From: Chloracidobacterium sp. | Lineage (GTDB): Bacteria; Acidobacteriota; Blastocatellia; Pyrinomonadales; Pyrinomonadaceae | DNA length: 64,000 nt | Assembly: GCA_016706275.1 (NCBI GenBank) | Contig: JADJJY010000001.1 | Coordinates: 248,001 to 312,000 of the forward strand | Direction of reading: 5' to 3' | Shown here: in pieces, positions 51,101 to 58,940 of the stretch | How the letters are laid out: the number at the start of each line of letters is the position of its first letter | Position numbering within the stretch: position 1 is the stretch's first letter | Program-made: the position numbers and the translations under genes | Notes under the pieces: generated by a model | Told to the model about the DNA's origin: nothing | Seen by the model: only the letters and a program-made list of their open reading frames with translations | Database searches by the model: none

Positions 51101-51244
51101 GTTTCTGACCTAGAAATGCAGCTCATCCGCGCTGCCCTGGCGCGACACAACTGGAACATCTCACGCGTCGCCAATGAGCTTGGCCTAACCCGTCGCGGTC
51201 TTTATCTAAAGCTCTCGCGTTACGGTATTGAAAAAGCGGCGTAA
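48161..51244 (+). CDS. Sigma54-dependent activator with large N-terminal TPR sensor
   Basis: The 1027-residue protein has about 530 residues of TPR repeats (TQLAIAYNNLTDQPKAVTLL, AEAYREIANTYHQEGNSEKS, VIAYNNLGIHLLQVGEWTKA, AGIYDSLGELNILRGDLAEA). A region of about 120 residues resembling a degenerate GAF domain follows (ELLFRELVAVLKQESNAKKI). The AAA+ activator domain has Walker A GESGTGKE (about 721-728), an intact GAFTGA (768-773), FLDEIGDLPLDVQPKLLRFL and PPLRERRSEIPP. A Fis-type helix-turn-helix ends it (NISRVANELGLTRRGLYLKL). There is no receiver domain, so TPR-mediated protein or peptide binding probably controls it. It stands alone; targets are unknown. Confidence 0.9.
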   Translation: MKKDKPTTDRLSGSDSARGARAARALDPRSLDTLFASVGQKLREGHSAAAEKILVETIAGFNHTPDNFANLKRLLAFTLETTGRYKESLEAVRPFEDEAELAKLSTETQVRVTTQLAIAYNNLTDQPKAVTLLKDTLVKAEENDLRHLSGNIDIALARVYRKLSEYPISRDFAQRALDHFRENANWLGMAEAYREIANTYHQEGNSEKSIENFELGIKIIGSNSAPFMLGKLYTDMSGAYWFLRRPQDGVACLEKSIEFFDQTEHALNSVIAYNNLGIHLLQVGEWTKAEEMIRRALDIALKEDHVHVAGIYDSLGELNILRGDLAEAEKFLDMAVEFAQRRKHQWYTVQSMRSLARCYLAQGQLDKAVDKAQETISFSAEIGDKHYANMAGLVLAESFVRQHKPDEAEEALQVIEETDPSSDFFVLGNIQRIRGLSAIESGGDDELAVHHFSRGLTIFEAAQDIFHTALMHLLLGQHLDADHAPRAKKHLTTAADIFKKLGATALLDDASVEMKHLVSRSVNGDKTHAPRRTNSVVSQLLTVRLAEATASRELLFRELVAVLKQESNAKKIVIAQFNDQKRLYPFITHGFSPQESNELVTKLHDARDKGDEKSFTRAKNIAVMHLRGSASPAAMLIIDPRLGAVLNDDSSLQPLLRVVELGMDVIALREKDKSQPAEQSLSPYTSNSLMPGFIHSSPAMTGLVEEVYKIRSSDVTVLVTGESGTGKELVSRAIHTLSNRKNKVFVPFNCTAVPKELAEGHLFGYKKGAFTGAVADSPGVIRTADGGTLFLDEIGDLPLDVQPKLLRFLQEGEIQPLGDKQPLKVDVRIIAATNMPLEEKVADGTFREDLYYRLNVIRLRVPPLRERRSEIPPIVNYYVNHYSERFGKHDITFTPQVIDMLMVCNWEGNVRQLCNEIQRVVARAVDNEVITPDHLSPDLKRSAQPLTTFDTGSNVRPIASYDSSISPFTNLTQGGTLEEAVSDLEMQLIRAALARHNWNISRVANELGLTRRGLYLKLSRYGIEKAA

Positions 51245-51312
51245 CTCAAATTGCCAACATAATGTGTTTCAACGTAATCTAAACGCTCCTAAATATATAT
51301 CCGGAGTATTTT

Positions 51313-52626
51313 ATGAAGAGCTTTCTTACCCTGTTAATTACGATCGCCTTTCTGTTTTCTTTTTCTTCACCCGCAATAAACGCGCAAAAGCTAACGGACG
51401 AAGAAGCTCTCATCGCCAAGGCGAAAAAGATCCACGCCGAGGTGATAACGCTCGACACACACAACGACATAAATACAAGCAATTTTACCGATGCGGTCAA
51501 CTACACGCAGGATCTACCGACGCAGGTTAATTTACCGAAAATGGTACGGGGCGGTTTGGATGTTTCGTGGATGATCGTTTACACCGGACAGGGCGAACTA
51601 AGTGAGGCTGGTTACAAAGCCGCATACGCAAACGCTATCGATAAATTCGACGCTATCCACCGTTTCGCCGAAAAAATAGCTCCGACGCAGATCGAACTTG
51701 CCCTAACGTCAAAAGACGTACGGCGGATCGCCAGATCAGGAAAAAAAGTCGCAATGATAGGCGTGGAAAATGCCTATCCGATCGGTCTGGATATCAACAA
51801 TATCAAGGATTTTGCGATGCGCGGCGCCCGTTATATGTCGCTCGCCCACAACGGCCATAGCCAACTGTCGGACTCAAACACCGGTGAAAGGGATAAAGTG
51901 TGGCTCCACAACGGCCTCAGCGAATTAGGGAAAAAAGCCGTTTTCGAGATGAACAAATGGGGGATCATGATAGATCTTTCACACCCTTCGAAGCAATCCA
52001 ATATTCAGGTTCTCGCTCTGACAAAAGCCCCGGTTATCGCTTCACACTCAGGGGCTCGTGCGCTGTGCGACCACAGCCGTAACCTGGACGATGAGCAGCT
52101 TGCTCTTATCAAACAAAATGGCGGCGTAGTGCAGGCGGTTGCCTTTCGCAGTTATGTCAGTAAGGAAAAAAGTGAACTGCGTACGGCGAAAACAAACGAG
52201 ATATTAAAGGAACTCGGTGATAAAGATGGGTTCAAGATCCTCGACCGGGCCGATGTCGTAAAACTGCCCGAGGCAGAACGCACGGCATATACGGCCAAAT
52301 TACGTACATTTCGCGCAAAAGTTAATCCGATGATTAAGGAGCGATTAAAAGAAATCGCCCCGGATGTAAATGTTAAGGATTTTGTAGATCACATCGATTA
52401 TCTCGTCAAAAAGATGGGGATAGACCACGTAGGCATCAGCTCAGATTTCGACGGCGGTGGCGGTGTCGAGGGCTGGGACGATGCGTCAGAAACGCTCAAC
52501 GTCACGATCGAACTGGTCAGACGCGGCTACTCTAAAAAACAGATCGCCAAACTCTGGAGCGGCAATCTGCTACGTGTTCTTGACCAGGTGCAAAAGATCG
52601 CAAAGAAAATGCAGTCGTCGCGCTAA
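51313..52626 (+). CDS. Membrane dipeptidase (peptidase family M19), secreted
   Basis: The 437-residue protein has a signal peptide (MKSFLTLLITIAFLFSFSSP, cut near INAQ) and the renal-dipeptidase fold. Metal ligands appear in VITLDTHNDINTSNF (HxD-type), MIGVENAYPIGLDINNIKDF (Glu), YMSLAHNGHSQLSDS, GIMIDLSHPSKQSN, VIASHSGARALCDHSRNLDD and HVGISSDFDGGGGVEGW. M19 enzymes use two zinc ions to hydrolyse dipeptides, and some act on beta-lactams or D-amino-acid dipeptides. It should work in the periplasm. A GGAG lies upstream of the ATG. It is convergent with the cystatin-like gene, eight bases away. Confidence 0.92.
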   Translation: MKSFLTLLITIAFLFSFSSPAINAQKLTDEEALIAKAKKIHAEVITLDTHNDINTSNFTDAVNYTQDLPTQVNLPKMVRGGLDVSWMIVYTGQGELSEAGYKAAYANAIDKFDAIHRFAEKIAPTQIELALTSKDVRRIARSGKKVAMIGVENAYPIGLDINNIKDFAMRGARYMSLAHNGHSQLSDSNTGERDKVWLHNGLSELGKKAVFEMNKWGIMIDLSHPSKQSNIQVLALTKAPVIASHSGARALCDHSRNLDDEQLALIKQNGGVVQAVAFRSYVSKEKSELRTAKTNEILKELGDKDGFKILDRADVVKLPEAERTAYTAKLRTFRAKVNPMIKERLKEIAPDVNVKDFVDHIDYLVKKMGIDHVGISSDFDGGGGVEGWDDASETLNVTIELVRRGYSKKQIAKLWSGNLLRVLDQVQKIAKKMQSSR

Positions 52627-52634
52627 GTACGGAT

Positions 52635-53024
52635 CTACAGTTCGGTACATCCGCCGCTTTTCCAGTTGGTCAGCTGCAGCGGCCTGTTGTTAATGTCTTC
52701 CCAAACCACAACCGTTACTCGACGTGCTTTTTTGCTGCCCTCACGCACGTCCATGCAGATCCGGTGGTTTAGGCCTCTTACCACCTGTGTCTCGGCCTTG
52801 ACGATCTTTACCAGCTTTAGCGATTTATGTGTGCTCTTTGCTCGTGCTTTGACCGCAAATCGAGCGATCTTTTTTGTTTCTTTTGAATCGACGGCGGCAT
52901 CGCCGTAGCCGCCGGTTATCTGTCCGTCCTGAGCCGCAACGCGGTTTGCACCTGCGTAAAAACCCACTATCAAAGCGACCGCAAACGAATAATACAAGAT
53001 CTGTTTTTTCACAAATTTCTCCAA
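52635..53024 (-). CDS. Secreted cystatin-like protein (putative cysteine-protease inhibitor)
   Basis: The 129-residue product has a signal peptide (SFAVALIVGFYAGANRVAA, to about residue 31). The mature part carries the three cystatin marks in order: a GG near the N-terminus (38-39, ITGGYGDA), the inhibitory loop QVVRG (80-84, consensus QxVxG) and Trp in the second hairpin (108 or 121). It also has IARFAVKARAK (53-63), close to the LARFAV helix motif of plant cystatins. Cystatins block papain-like cysteine proteases. C90 and C126 may form a disulfide. The nearest genes are an M19 peptidase and a cysteine desulfurase, with no clear functional tie. The call is by motif only. Confidence 0.7.
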   Translation of the reverse strand: MEKFVKKQILYYSFAVALIVGFYAGANRVAAQDGQITGGYGDAAVDSKETKKIARFAVKARAKSTHKSLKLVKIVKAETQVVRGLNHRICMDVREGSKKARRVTVVVWEDINNRPLQLTNWKSGGCTEL

Positions 53025-53032
53025 AATAATAG

Positions 53033-54178
53033 TTAATTTCCCAATTTTCTTAAGTTCTCAATGATACCCGGCAGCACTTCGATGACGGTTTCGACCTCGG
53101 AGGCTGTATTATTTCTGCCAAGCGAAAATCTTATCGCACCCATCGCCCGCGCGTACGGCACGTTCATCGCCTGTAGAACGCCGGACGGCGTGTGGTCTTG
53201 CGAATTGCACGCCGAGCCGGTCGAAACGCAAATGCCCGCCTCATCGAGTTTAGCAAGGATAGTCTCTCCATTAGTATTTGCGAACGAAATATACGACGTA
53301 TTTGGCAAGCGTTTTGTCGCGTCGGCCGTACCGTTCAAGTAGGCGTCCGGGATCGTCGCCAATATTGCATTTTCCAGACGGTCACGCATCTCGGAAATTG
53401 AACGCATAGGCGACATATCGCGAACAAGTTCTGCCGCCGCTCCGATCGCGACGATCTGATGAACGGCCTCGGTCCCGGCACGTCGACCGTTTTCCTGCCC
53501 GCCGCCAAAATACATCGACGGCAGATCAACACCGTCACGAATATACAACGCCCCGACGCCCTTTGGCCCGTGAAACTTGTGCGCCGATATTGAGAAAAGG
53601 TCGATCTTTGTCGCTTTTAGATCTATCGCTATTTTCCCGGCGGCATTGACGCCGTCGACATGAACTAAAGCAGCCGAATTTTCTCTTACGATCTCAGCTA
53701 TCTCTTCGACCGGAAATAAAATGCCCGTTTCGTTGTTAGCCAGCATTATTGAAACAATAGCCGTCCGCTCATCGAGGGATGTCCGCAACGAATCAATATC
53801 CAGCGACCCGTCCTCGTTCACATCCAGCCAGGTCACGCGTTTCCCAAGCTGCTCGAGCTTTTCGCACAGCTTTCGGACGGCGTCGTGCTCGACCCGCGTC
53901 GTTATGATGTGGTCTTTTTCGGGGTTGGCCTCGAGAGCACCGAGGATCGCCCAATTGTCGCTCTCAGTTCCGCCTGAGGTAAAAGCGATCTCGTCTGCAT
54001 TTGCAGACCCTAACAAAGCCGCAACTTTCTCACGCGCCATCTCGATAGCCTTTGCGGTTTCCTTACCTCGATCGTATGCCGATGACGGGTTCCAGTACTC
54101 GGTTTCGAGAAACGGCCGCATCGCCTCGAACACTTTCGGGGCGATCTGCGTAGTAGCATTGTTGTCGAAATAGATCAT
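53033..54178 (-). CDS. Cysteine desulfurase (NifS/IscS-like)
   Basis: The 381-residue enzyme begins MIYFDNNATTQIAPKVFEAM and has IAFTSGGTESDNWAILGALE, DVNEDGSLDIDSLR, SIMLANNETGILFPVEEIA, LVHVDGVNAAGKIAIDL and the PLP-lysine segment FSISAHKFHGPKGVGALYIR. The catalytic cysteine loop is CVSTGSACNSQDHTPSGVLQ. It moves sulfur from cysteine to acceptors for Fe-S clusters or tRNA thiolation. No iscU, iscR or mnmA is adjacent, so I cannot tell IscS from NifS-like paralogues. It ends eight bases beyond the cystatin-like gene start on the same strand. Confidence 0.93.
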   Translation of the reverse strand: MIYFDNNATTQIAPKVFEAMRPFLETEYWNPSSAYDRGKETAKAIEMAREKVAALLGSANADEIAFTSGGTESDNWAILGALEANPEKDHIITTRVEHDAVRKLCEKLEQLGKRVTWLDVNEDGSLDIDSLRTSLDERTAIVSIMLANNETGILFPVEEIAEIVRENSAALVHVDGVNAAGKIAIDLKATKIDLFSISAHKFHGPKGVGALYIRDGVDLPSMYFGGGQENGRRAGTEAVHQIVAIGAAAELVRDMSPMRSISEMRDRLENAILATIPDAYLNGTADATKRLPNTSYISFANTNGETILAKLDEAGICVSTGSACNSQDHTPSGVLQAMNVPYARAMGAIRFSLGRNNTASEVETVIEVLPGIIENLRKLGN

Positions 54179-54203
54179 CGGTCAAGTTAATACGGACGCC
54201 GTC

Positions 54204-54241
54204 AATTTACCATTTACGTTTTACCAATTACAATTACGATT
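54204..54241. repeat. Degenerate 'atttaccaattac' repeat
   Basis: The gap between the divergent desulfurase and cyclase genes is CAATTTACCATTTACGTTTT then ACCAATTACAATTACGATTA, degenerate units of about seven bases. It occupies the place where both promoters should lie. Confidence 0.4.
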
Positions 54242-54244
54242 ACC

Positions 54245-55951
54245 TTGAGCGCTAAATTGATCATCACAGAACCGACCGGACACCGATGGGAAATGCCTAT
54301 TTCTCCGGGCCGCACATATTCCATTGGCCGGGCGAAAGAGAGCGATATCTTGCTCAACGACCGCCGCGTTTCGCGCAAACACGCCTTTATCACTGCTGAT
54401 GCTCATAACTTTACACTTGTCGATGGTTTTGTCGAGAACGGCCAGCTAAACCGCAGTGTCAATCACGTTTTCATCAACGGCAATATGCATCTCGAATATG
54501 TGCTGGCCGACGGCGATGTGATGACGATCGGTGAGAGCACGCTTGAGTTCAAAACAGTCGCGGCCGTTGCCGAACCCGTTCGGGAACCGATACCTGATAA
54601 ATTGGTCAATTACGACTCCGATATGATGAAAACTCGGAGCGTCGCTTTTGACGATCTGCCGCTCGGGCATACCCAGGTCCAGCTTTCAGTCAACGAGATC
54701 ATCGGCCGAAAATCAAATATTTCACTCGAATCGGCTGTCGCAACCCCCGAAGAGGTCAAAGACCTCCGCCGCAAAGCAAAGATACTCGAACTGCTATTTG
54801 AGATGAGCAAAACGCTAGGTACCGTTTTCGAGCTCGAAGAGATCTTTGAAAAAGCAACCGACCTCATTTTTCGTGGAACCCCCGCCGACCGCGTCGTCGC
54901 CCTGCTCGCGGAGGACACGCCAAGCGGCAAGACAGACACCGAAAAGCTTTATCGGATCGGTGCCAAAACCCGCGATGCAAGTTTTGAAAAGTTGACCGAA
55001 AAACTTACGGTAAGCCGCACGATCACAAAAAAAGTCATGTCCGAGGGCGTGGCAATACTGTCGCAGGACGCTAAGACAGACGAGCAGTTTCAGGGAGCCG
55101 AATCGATCGTGTCGCAAGGGGTGCGTTCGACGATATGTGCCCCGCTTATCACGCAATCAAACGTTCACGGCGTCATCTACGCTGACCGGCTCGACCCGTT
55201 CGCCGCATTTTCGCCTGACCATCTCGAGTTGATCAGCGCCGTCGCTGCACAGACCGCGGTCACAGTCGAGACCGTTAAGGCCCACAAACGTCTCGCCCGT
55301 GAAGAGGTTGCCCGGGCAAATTACAGCCGTTTTATGCCCGAGTATGTTGTAAAACAACTGCTCGAGGACCCCGACTCATTCAAACTAGGCGGCGTAAATC
55401 AGACGATCACCGTTCTCTTTGCCGACATTCGCGGTTTTACGGCCTTTTCTGAGAAAGAAAATCCCGAGCGCGTAGTTAGCCTGCTCAATCAATATTTTTC
55501 GGTGATGTCCGAGATAATCTTTGACCACGGCGGCACGCTCGATAAATACATCGGTGACGGTTTGATGGCCCTTTTTGGAGCACCAACGGCGACCGTTGCT
55601 GACCCTATAAATGCTGTAATGACGGCGGTTACAATGCAAAAACGGCTCGTCGAACTTAACGCCGAGCTCAGCTCCACCGGGTTTGCATCTGTCGCCATGG
55701 GCATCGGCCTTCACACCGGCGAAGCGACTATCGGCTACATAGGTTCCGAAAAACGTTCTGAGTACACCGCCATCGGCGACACCGTCAATCTCGCATCCCG
55801 CCTCGAATCCAACGCCGCGGGCGGGCAGATCCTCATTAGCGAGGCAACTGCAACGGCCGCCGGCGACATCTTTCCAATGGTCAAACGCGAGCCGCTGACC
55901 GTTAAGAACCGCGTCCAACCGGTCGAGCTTTTTGAGGTAATTTGGGCTTGA
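54245..55951 (+). CDS. FHA-GAF class III adenylate/guanylate cyclase
   Basis: The 568-residue protein appears to start at a TTG (54245), because the FHA domain begins within a few residues and no ATG is available. The FHA domain (1-100) has YSIGRAKESDILLNDRRVSR and KHAFI, a phosphothreonine-binding pattern. A helix and a GAF domain follow (about 175-345, SIVSQGVRSTICAPLITQSN). The class III cyclase domain (380-560) has ITVLFADIRGFTAFSEKE, TLDKYIGDGLMALFGAP and HTGEATIGYIGSEKRSEYTA. Both metal-binding Asp residues and the transition-state Asn/Arg region look present, so it should make cAMP or cGMP. No membrane helices are seen. mreB follows after 69 bases with its own promoter. Confidence 0.9.
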   Translation: MSAKLIITEPTGHRWEMPISPGRTYSIGRAKESDILLNDRRVSRKHAFITADAHNFTLVDGFVENGQLNRSVNHVFINGNMHLEYVLADGDVMTIGESTLEFKTVAAVAEPVREPIPDKLVNYDSDMMKTRSVAFDDLPLGHTQVQLSVNEIIGRKSNISLESAVATPEEVKDLRRKAKILELLFEMSKTLGTVFELEEIFEKATDLIFRGTPADRVVALLAEDTPSGKTDTEKLYRIGAKTRDASFEKLTEKLTVSRTITKKVMSEGVAILSQDAKTDEQFQGAESIVSQGVRSTICAPLITQSNVHGVIYADRLDPFAAFSPDHLELISAVAAQTAVTVETVKAHKRLAREEVARANYSRFMPEYVVKQLLEDPDSFKLGGVNQTITVLFADIRGFTAFSEKENPERVVSLLNQYFSVMSEIIFDHGGTLDKYIGDGLMALFGAPTATVADPINAVMTAVTMQKRLVELNAELSSTGFASVAMGIGLHTGEATIGYIGSEKRSEYTAIGDTVNLASRLESNAAGGQILISEATATAAGDIFPMVKREPLTVKNRVQPVELFEVIWA

Positions 55952-55957
55952 CAACTC

Positions 55958-55987
55958 TTGGAAGTGGTATCGTAATAGGCATATAAT
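55958..55987 (+). promoter_or_regulatory. Candidate sigma70 promoter for mreB
   Basis: TTGGAA (55958-55963) and a perfect TATAAT (55982-55987) are 18 bases apart, about 34 bases before the mreB ATG, and AGGAA precedes the start. A TTGACA at 55949-55954 is too far from the -10 to be its partner. Confidence 0.6.
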
Positions 55988-56020
55988 CCAAGGATACTTT
56001 CCTCTAACAGGAATATCTTT

Positions 56021-57094
56021 ATGTTAAAGATCTCGTCTCTCAAAAAATTGGTTACCGATTCGATGGCTATCGATCTCGGTACCGCAAGTACGATCATTGC
56101 CGTCAAGGGCCGAGGCGTCGTGCTCGACGAACCATCGCTCGTCGCGATCAACGAGATGAGCGAGGAGATCGTCGCATTTGGCCAAGAGGCTTTTGACATG
56201 ACAGGACGCGAAAGCCGCGATGTCAACGTAAAAGCTCCGCTCATCGGCGGTGTCGTCGCCGATTTTGAACGAACAAAAAAGATGCTCGCCCACTTTGTCA
56301 AAAAGGCAAAATCAGGCGGACCAAACATAACTATTCGGGCGGTCATGAGCCTAGTTTCGGATGTGACGCACGTCGAGCAGCGTGCTCTGTTCAACGCGGC
56401 CGAGGACGCACATATCGGCAAGGTCTTTATGATGGAAGAGGGGCTCGCCGCCGCTTTTGGTGCCGGAGTGCTGCCAACCGATAAACGTGCGACCGCTATT
56501 GTTGACATCGGTGCCGGTACGACGAATATCGCCATCATTGCCAAAGGCTCGGTCGTCCATTCGACATCGGAGCGTTACGGCAGCAATGCGATCAATGAGA
56601 GCATCGCCACGCACCTTCGCCGACATCGCGGGCTGCAGGTTGGCGAAGAAACGACCGAGATGCTCAAAACCCAATTTGCCTCGACATTTTTGCCCGAGGA
56701 CATTGCCAAAACGATCGAGATACGCGGCCGCGACGTCCAGACCGGCAGCCCCGGAGCTGTCGAGATCACCTCCGGCGAGATCTATCCGATCGTCGAGGGC
56801 ATCGTGCGCCGCATCGCTCTGCGGGTAAAAGATACGCTTACCGAACTGCAGCCAGAGGTCGCGGCCGACATCTACGATCGCGGTGTCATCCTCACCGGCG
56901 GCGGCGCTCTGCTCGAGGGCATCGATCAGTATTTACGCTCGTTTATCAATCTGCCAGTCTCGATCGCCGACGAGCCGCGTTATGCGACCGTCCACGGCCT
57001 CATTAAGATGTTTGACGACCCCGATCTGCTCGAACGCGTTTCATTTAACGAGTTGAGCATCCTGCAAAACGCCGAGATCCCCTTCGAGGCGTGA
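56021..57094 (+). CDS. mreB: MreB-like rod-shape actin homologue
   Basis: The 357-residue protein has the actin-fold nucleotide motifs of MreB: SMAIDLGTASTIIAVKGRGV (phosphate 1), GGVVADFERTKKMLAHFVKK, TAIVDIGAGTTNIAIIAKGS (phosphate 2) and RGVILTGGGALLEGIDQYLR (adenosine). MreB polymerises on the inner membrane and guides cell-wall elongation. The usual mreC, mreD, pbpA and rodA are not adjacent, and some residues differ from common MreB, so it may be a paralogue. cdaA follows after 98 bases. The N-terminal MLKISSLKKL may form a short amphipathic anchor. Confidence 0.9.
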   Translation: MLKISSLKKLVTDSMAIDLGTASTIIAVKGRGVVLDEPSLVAINEMSEEIVAFGQEAFDMTGRESRDVNVKAPLIGGVVADFERTKKMLAHFVKKAKSGGPNITIRAVMSLVSDVTHVEQRALFNAAEDAHIGKVFMMEEGLAAAFGAGVLPTDKRATAIVDIGAGTTNIAIIAKGSVVHSTSERYGSNAINESIATHLRRHRGLQVGEETTEMLKTQFASTFLPEDIAKTIEIRGRDVQTGSPGAVEITSGEIYPIVEGIVRRIALRVKDTLTELQPEVAADIYDRGVILTGGGALLEGIDQYLRSFINLPVSIADEPRYATVHGLIKMFDDPDLLERVSFNELSILQNAEIPFEA

Positions 57095-57192
57095 GCGTAA
57101 AACCCGTCAAATATTCCGCGTCTCCAAACCCGTTGCTATGTTATTCTTATGGCGTTGATACGCTTATAGAATGGCTCAAGATGGTTGGTTAG

Positions 57193-58032
57193 ATGGAATT
57201 TACCAATTACATCCCGACGATAAATACCCTGCGTAACATCCTGGATTTCGCGCTGGTTTTTGTCATCGTCTATGTCGTGCTCAAACTGTTTCGCGGTACG
57301 CGGGCGGTCCCGACGGTCGTCGGTATGGTCATCCTTGCTCTGCTTTATTGGCTGGCGGCGGCTCAAGAGCTATCGACGCTTGAGTTTGTGCTGCGATACG
57401 CGGTCGGTTTTATCGGCATCGCTATCATCGTTTTGTTTCAATCCGAGATCCGACAGGCACTGATATTTTTTGCGAACCGGCTTCGGTTTCCTATTTTGAA
57501 TCGCCAACGCGGCCAGTTTGGCGGTAGCGTCTATGACGAGATCGTGCTCGCGGTGACGACGCTCGCCACCGAAAAGACGGGCGCCCTGATCGTTATTGAA
57601 CGCAACGTCGGTTTGCGAAACTTTATCGACGCCGGCGTTCAGCTCGATGCGCGTCTGAGCTACGACTTGCTCGTCACAATATTTAACCCTGCAACGCCGC
57701 TCCACGACGGTGCCGTTGTGATCCAAAACGAACGCCTCGCCGCCGCGTCGGTCTTTTTGCCGCTTACAAAAAACCCGCAAGTTTCACGCGAGCTCGGCAC
57801 ACGCCACCGCGCAGCGATCGGCATCACCGAGGGTTCGGACGCCATCTCGATCGTTGTTTCCGAGGAGACCGGGCTAATAACATATGTCGAGGCCGGTGCC
57901 GTCCACCGAAATCTGGACACAAATCAGCTACGTAAATTGCTGCTCGATGCGCTCGAGATACCGCTGATCGAACCGCGCCGTGATATTCCAAAAGCAATGA
58001 AAGAGGCTGAGACCGACACTACTATCGGATAG
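57193..58032 (+). CDS. cdaA: Diadenylate cyclase CdaA
   Basis: The 279-residue protein has three N-terminal membrane helices (about 16-95), then the DAC (DisA_N) domain: GALIVIERNVGLRNFIDAGV, FNPATPLHDGAVVIQNERLA with the catalytic DGA, and GTRHRAAIGITEGSDAIS with the RHR motif. It condenses two ATP molecules into cyclic di-AMP at the inner membrane. cdaR follows at once. The partner glmM, adjacent in Firmicutes, is absent here. C-di-AMP commonly controls potassium uptake and wall homeostasis, so its place beside mreB makes sense. Confidence 0.95.
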   Translation: MEFTNYIPTINTLRNILDFALVFVIVYVVLKLFRGTRAVPTVVGMVILALLYWLAAAQELSTLEFVLRYAVGFIGIAIIVLFQSEIRQALIFFANRLRFPILNRQRGQFGGSVYDEIVLAVTTLATEKTGALIVIERNVGLRNFIDAGVQLDARLSYDLLVTIFNPATPLHDGAVVIQNERLAAASVFLPLTKNPQVSRELGTRHRAAIGITEGSDAISIVVSEETGLITYVEAGAVHRNLDTNQLRKLLLDALEIPLIEPRRDIPKAMKEAETDTTIG

Positions 58033-58046
58033 ATACTTTGACGAAA

Positions 58047-58940
58047 ATGGCCGACAAGCGCATTGCAAAAAATGTTATTCGAAAAGTGTTTCTTGAGGAT
58101 CTGGGCCTCAAGCTGTTGGCGCTAGTCATCACTCTCGCCCTCTGGCTCGGTGTTACGGGCCTGTCGACACCGACGACCAAACGGCTGACCGTCCCGTTGA
58201 ATTTAAGTATTTCGAGCGATGCACAGGTCATGAACGTGCCTCAGCAAGAGGTCGATATCGAGATCAGCGGCGATAAACGAAAGATCGAGCAGATCAACCG
58301 CAGCGAACTTGTCGCCTCGCTCGACCTGACCGATCTCGCACCGGGCGACCGCGTCGTTTCGCTTTCGCCCGATACTGTCTATGTCGCTCTGCCGCAAGGC
58401 ATCAAACTGGTCGAGGTCGCACCGAGCCGCATCGCCGTAAATCTAGAGGCCGTCGAAGAAAAAGAGATCGAGGTCAAGGCTGAAACAATAGGCCAGCCCG
58501 CCGCAGGCTTTGAGGTATATGACACCGCCGTGCTACCGCAAAAGATCCGTGTTCGCGGCCCCGCCAGCGTCGTCCGCATTCTCGAATACGTCCAAACCGA
58601 CAAGATCGACCTGACCGGTAAAACGGCTGAGTTCACCGCAAAACAGATCCCCGTAAGCGCCCCAAATCCAAAAGCGGCGGTGCTGAATACGTTCGTCGAT
58701 GTCGTATTCCGCATCGGCGAAAAGCGCATTGAACGTTCCTTCACTATTCCTGTTGCTGGTGAGATAGGTAAAACTGCAACTTTCACCCTGTTTGCTCCAA
58801 AGACTCTGCTGCAAAAATTACAGGCGGCTGATCTCAAAGCAGAAATGATCCTAAACGACCGTGGTGAACTCGCACCGCAGGTGATATTGCCCGCCGAACT
58901 TCAGGACATTGCCGAGATACGGAAATTGACGGTCAAATAA
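58047..58940 (+). CDS. cdaR: YbbR-domain protein, CdaA regulator-like (CdaR)
   Basis: I start at the ATG at 58047 (297 residues); a TTG three codons earlier is a less likely alternative. One membrane helix (about 17-40, LGLKLLALVITLALWLGVTG) is followed by several YbbR repeats outside the membrane: VPLNLSISSDAQVMNVPQQE, RVVSLSPDTVYVALPQG, KAETIGQPAAGFEVYDTAVL and PQKIRVRGPASVVRILEYVQ. In Firmicutes CdaR binds CdaA and adjusts c-di-AMP synthesis. It follows the cdaA stop by 14 bases, the conserved order. Its last eight bases overlap the convergent esterase gene. Confidence 0.87.
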   Translation: MADKRIAKNVIRKVFLEDLGLKLLALVITLALWLGVTGLSTPTTKRLTVPLNLSISSDAQVMNVPQQEVDIEISGDKRKIEQINRSELVASLDLTDLAPGDRVVSLSPDTVYVALPQGIKLVEVAPSRIAVNLEAVEEKEIEVKAETIGQPAAGFEVYDTAVLPQKIRVRGPASVVRILEYVQTDKIDLTGKTAEFTAKQIPVSAPNPKAAVLNTFVDVVFRIGEKRIERSFTIPVAGEIGKTATFTLFAPKTLLQKLQAADLKAEMILNDRGELAPQVILPAELQDIAEIRKLTVK

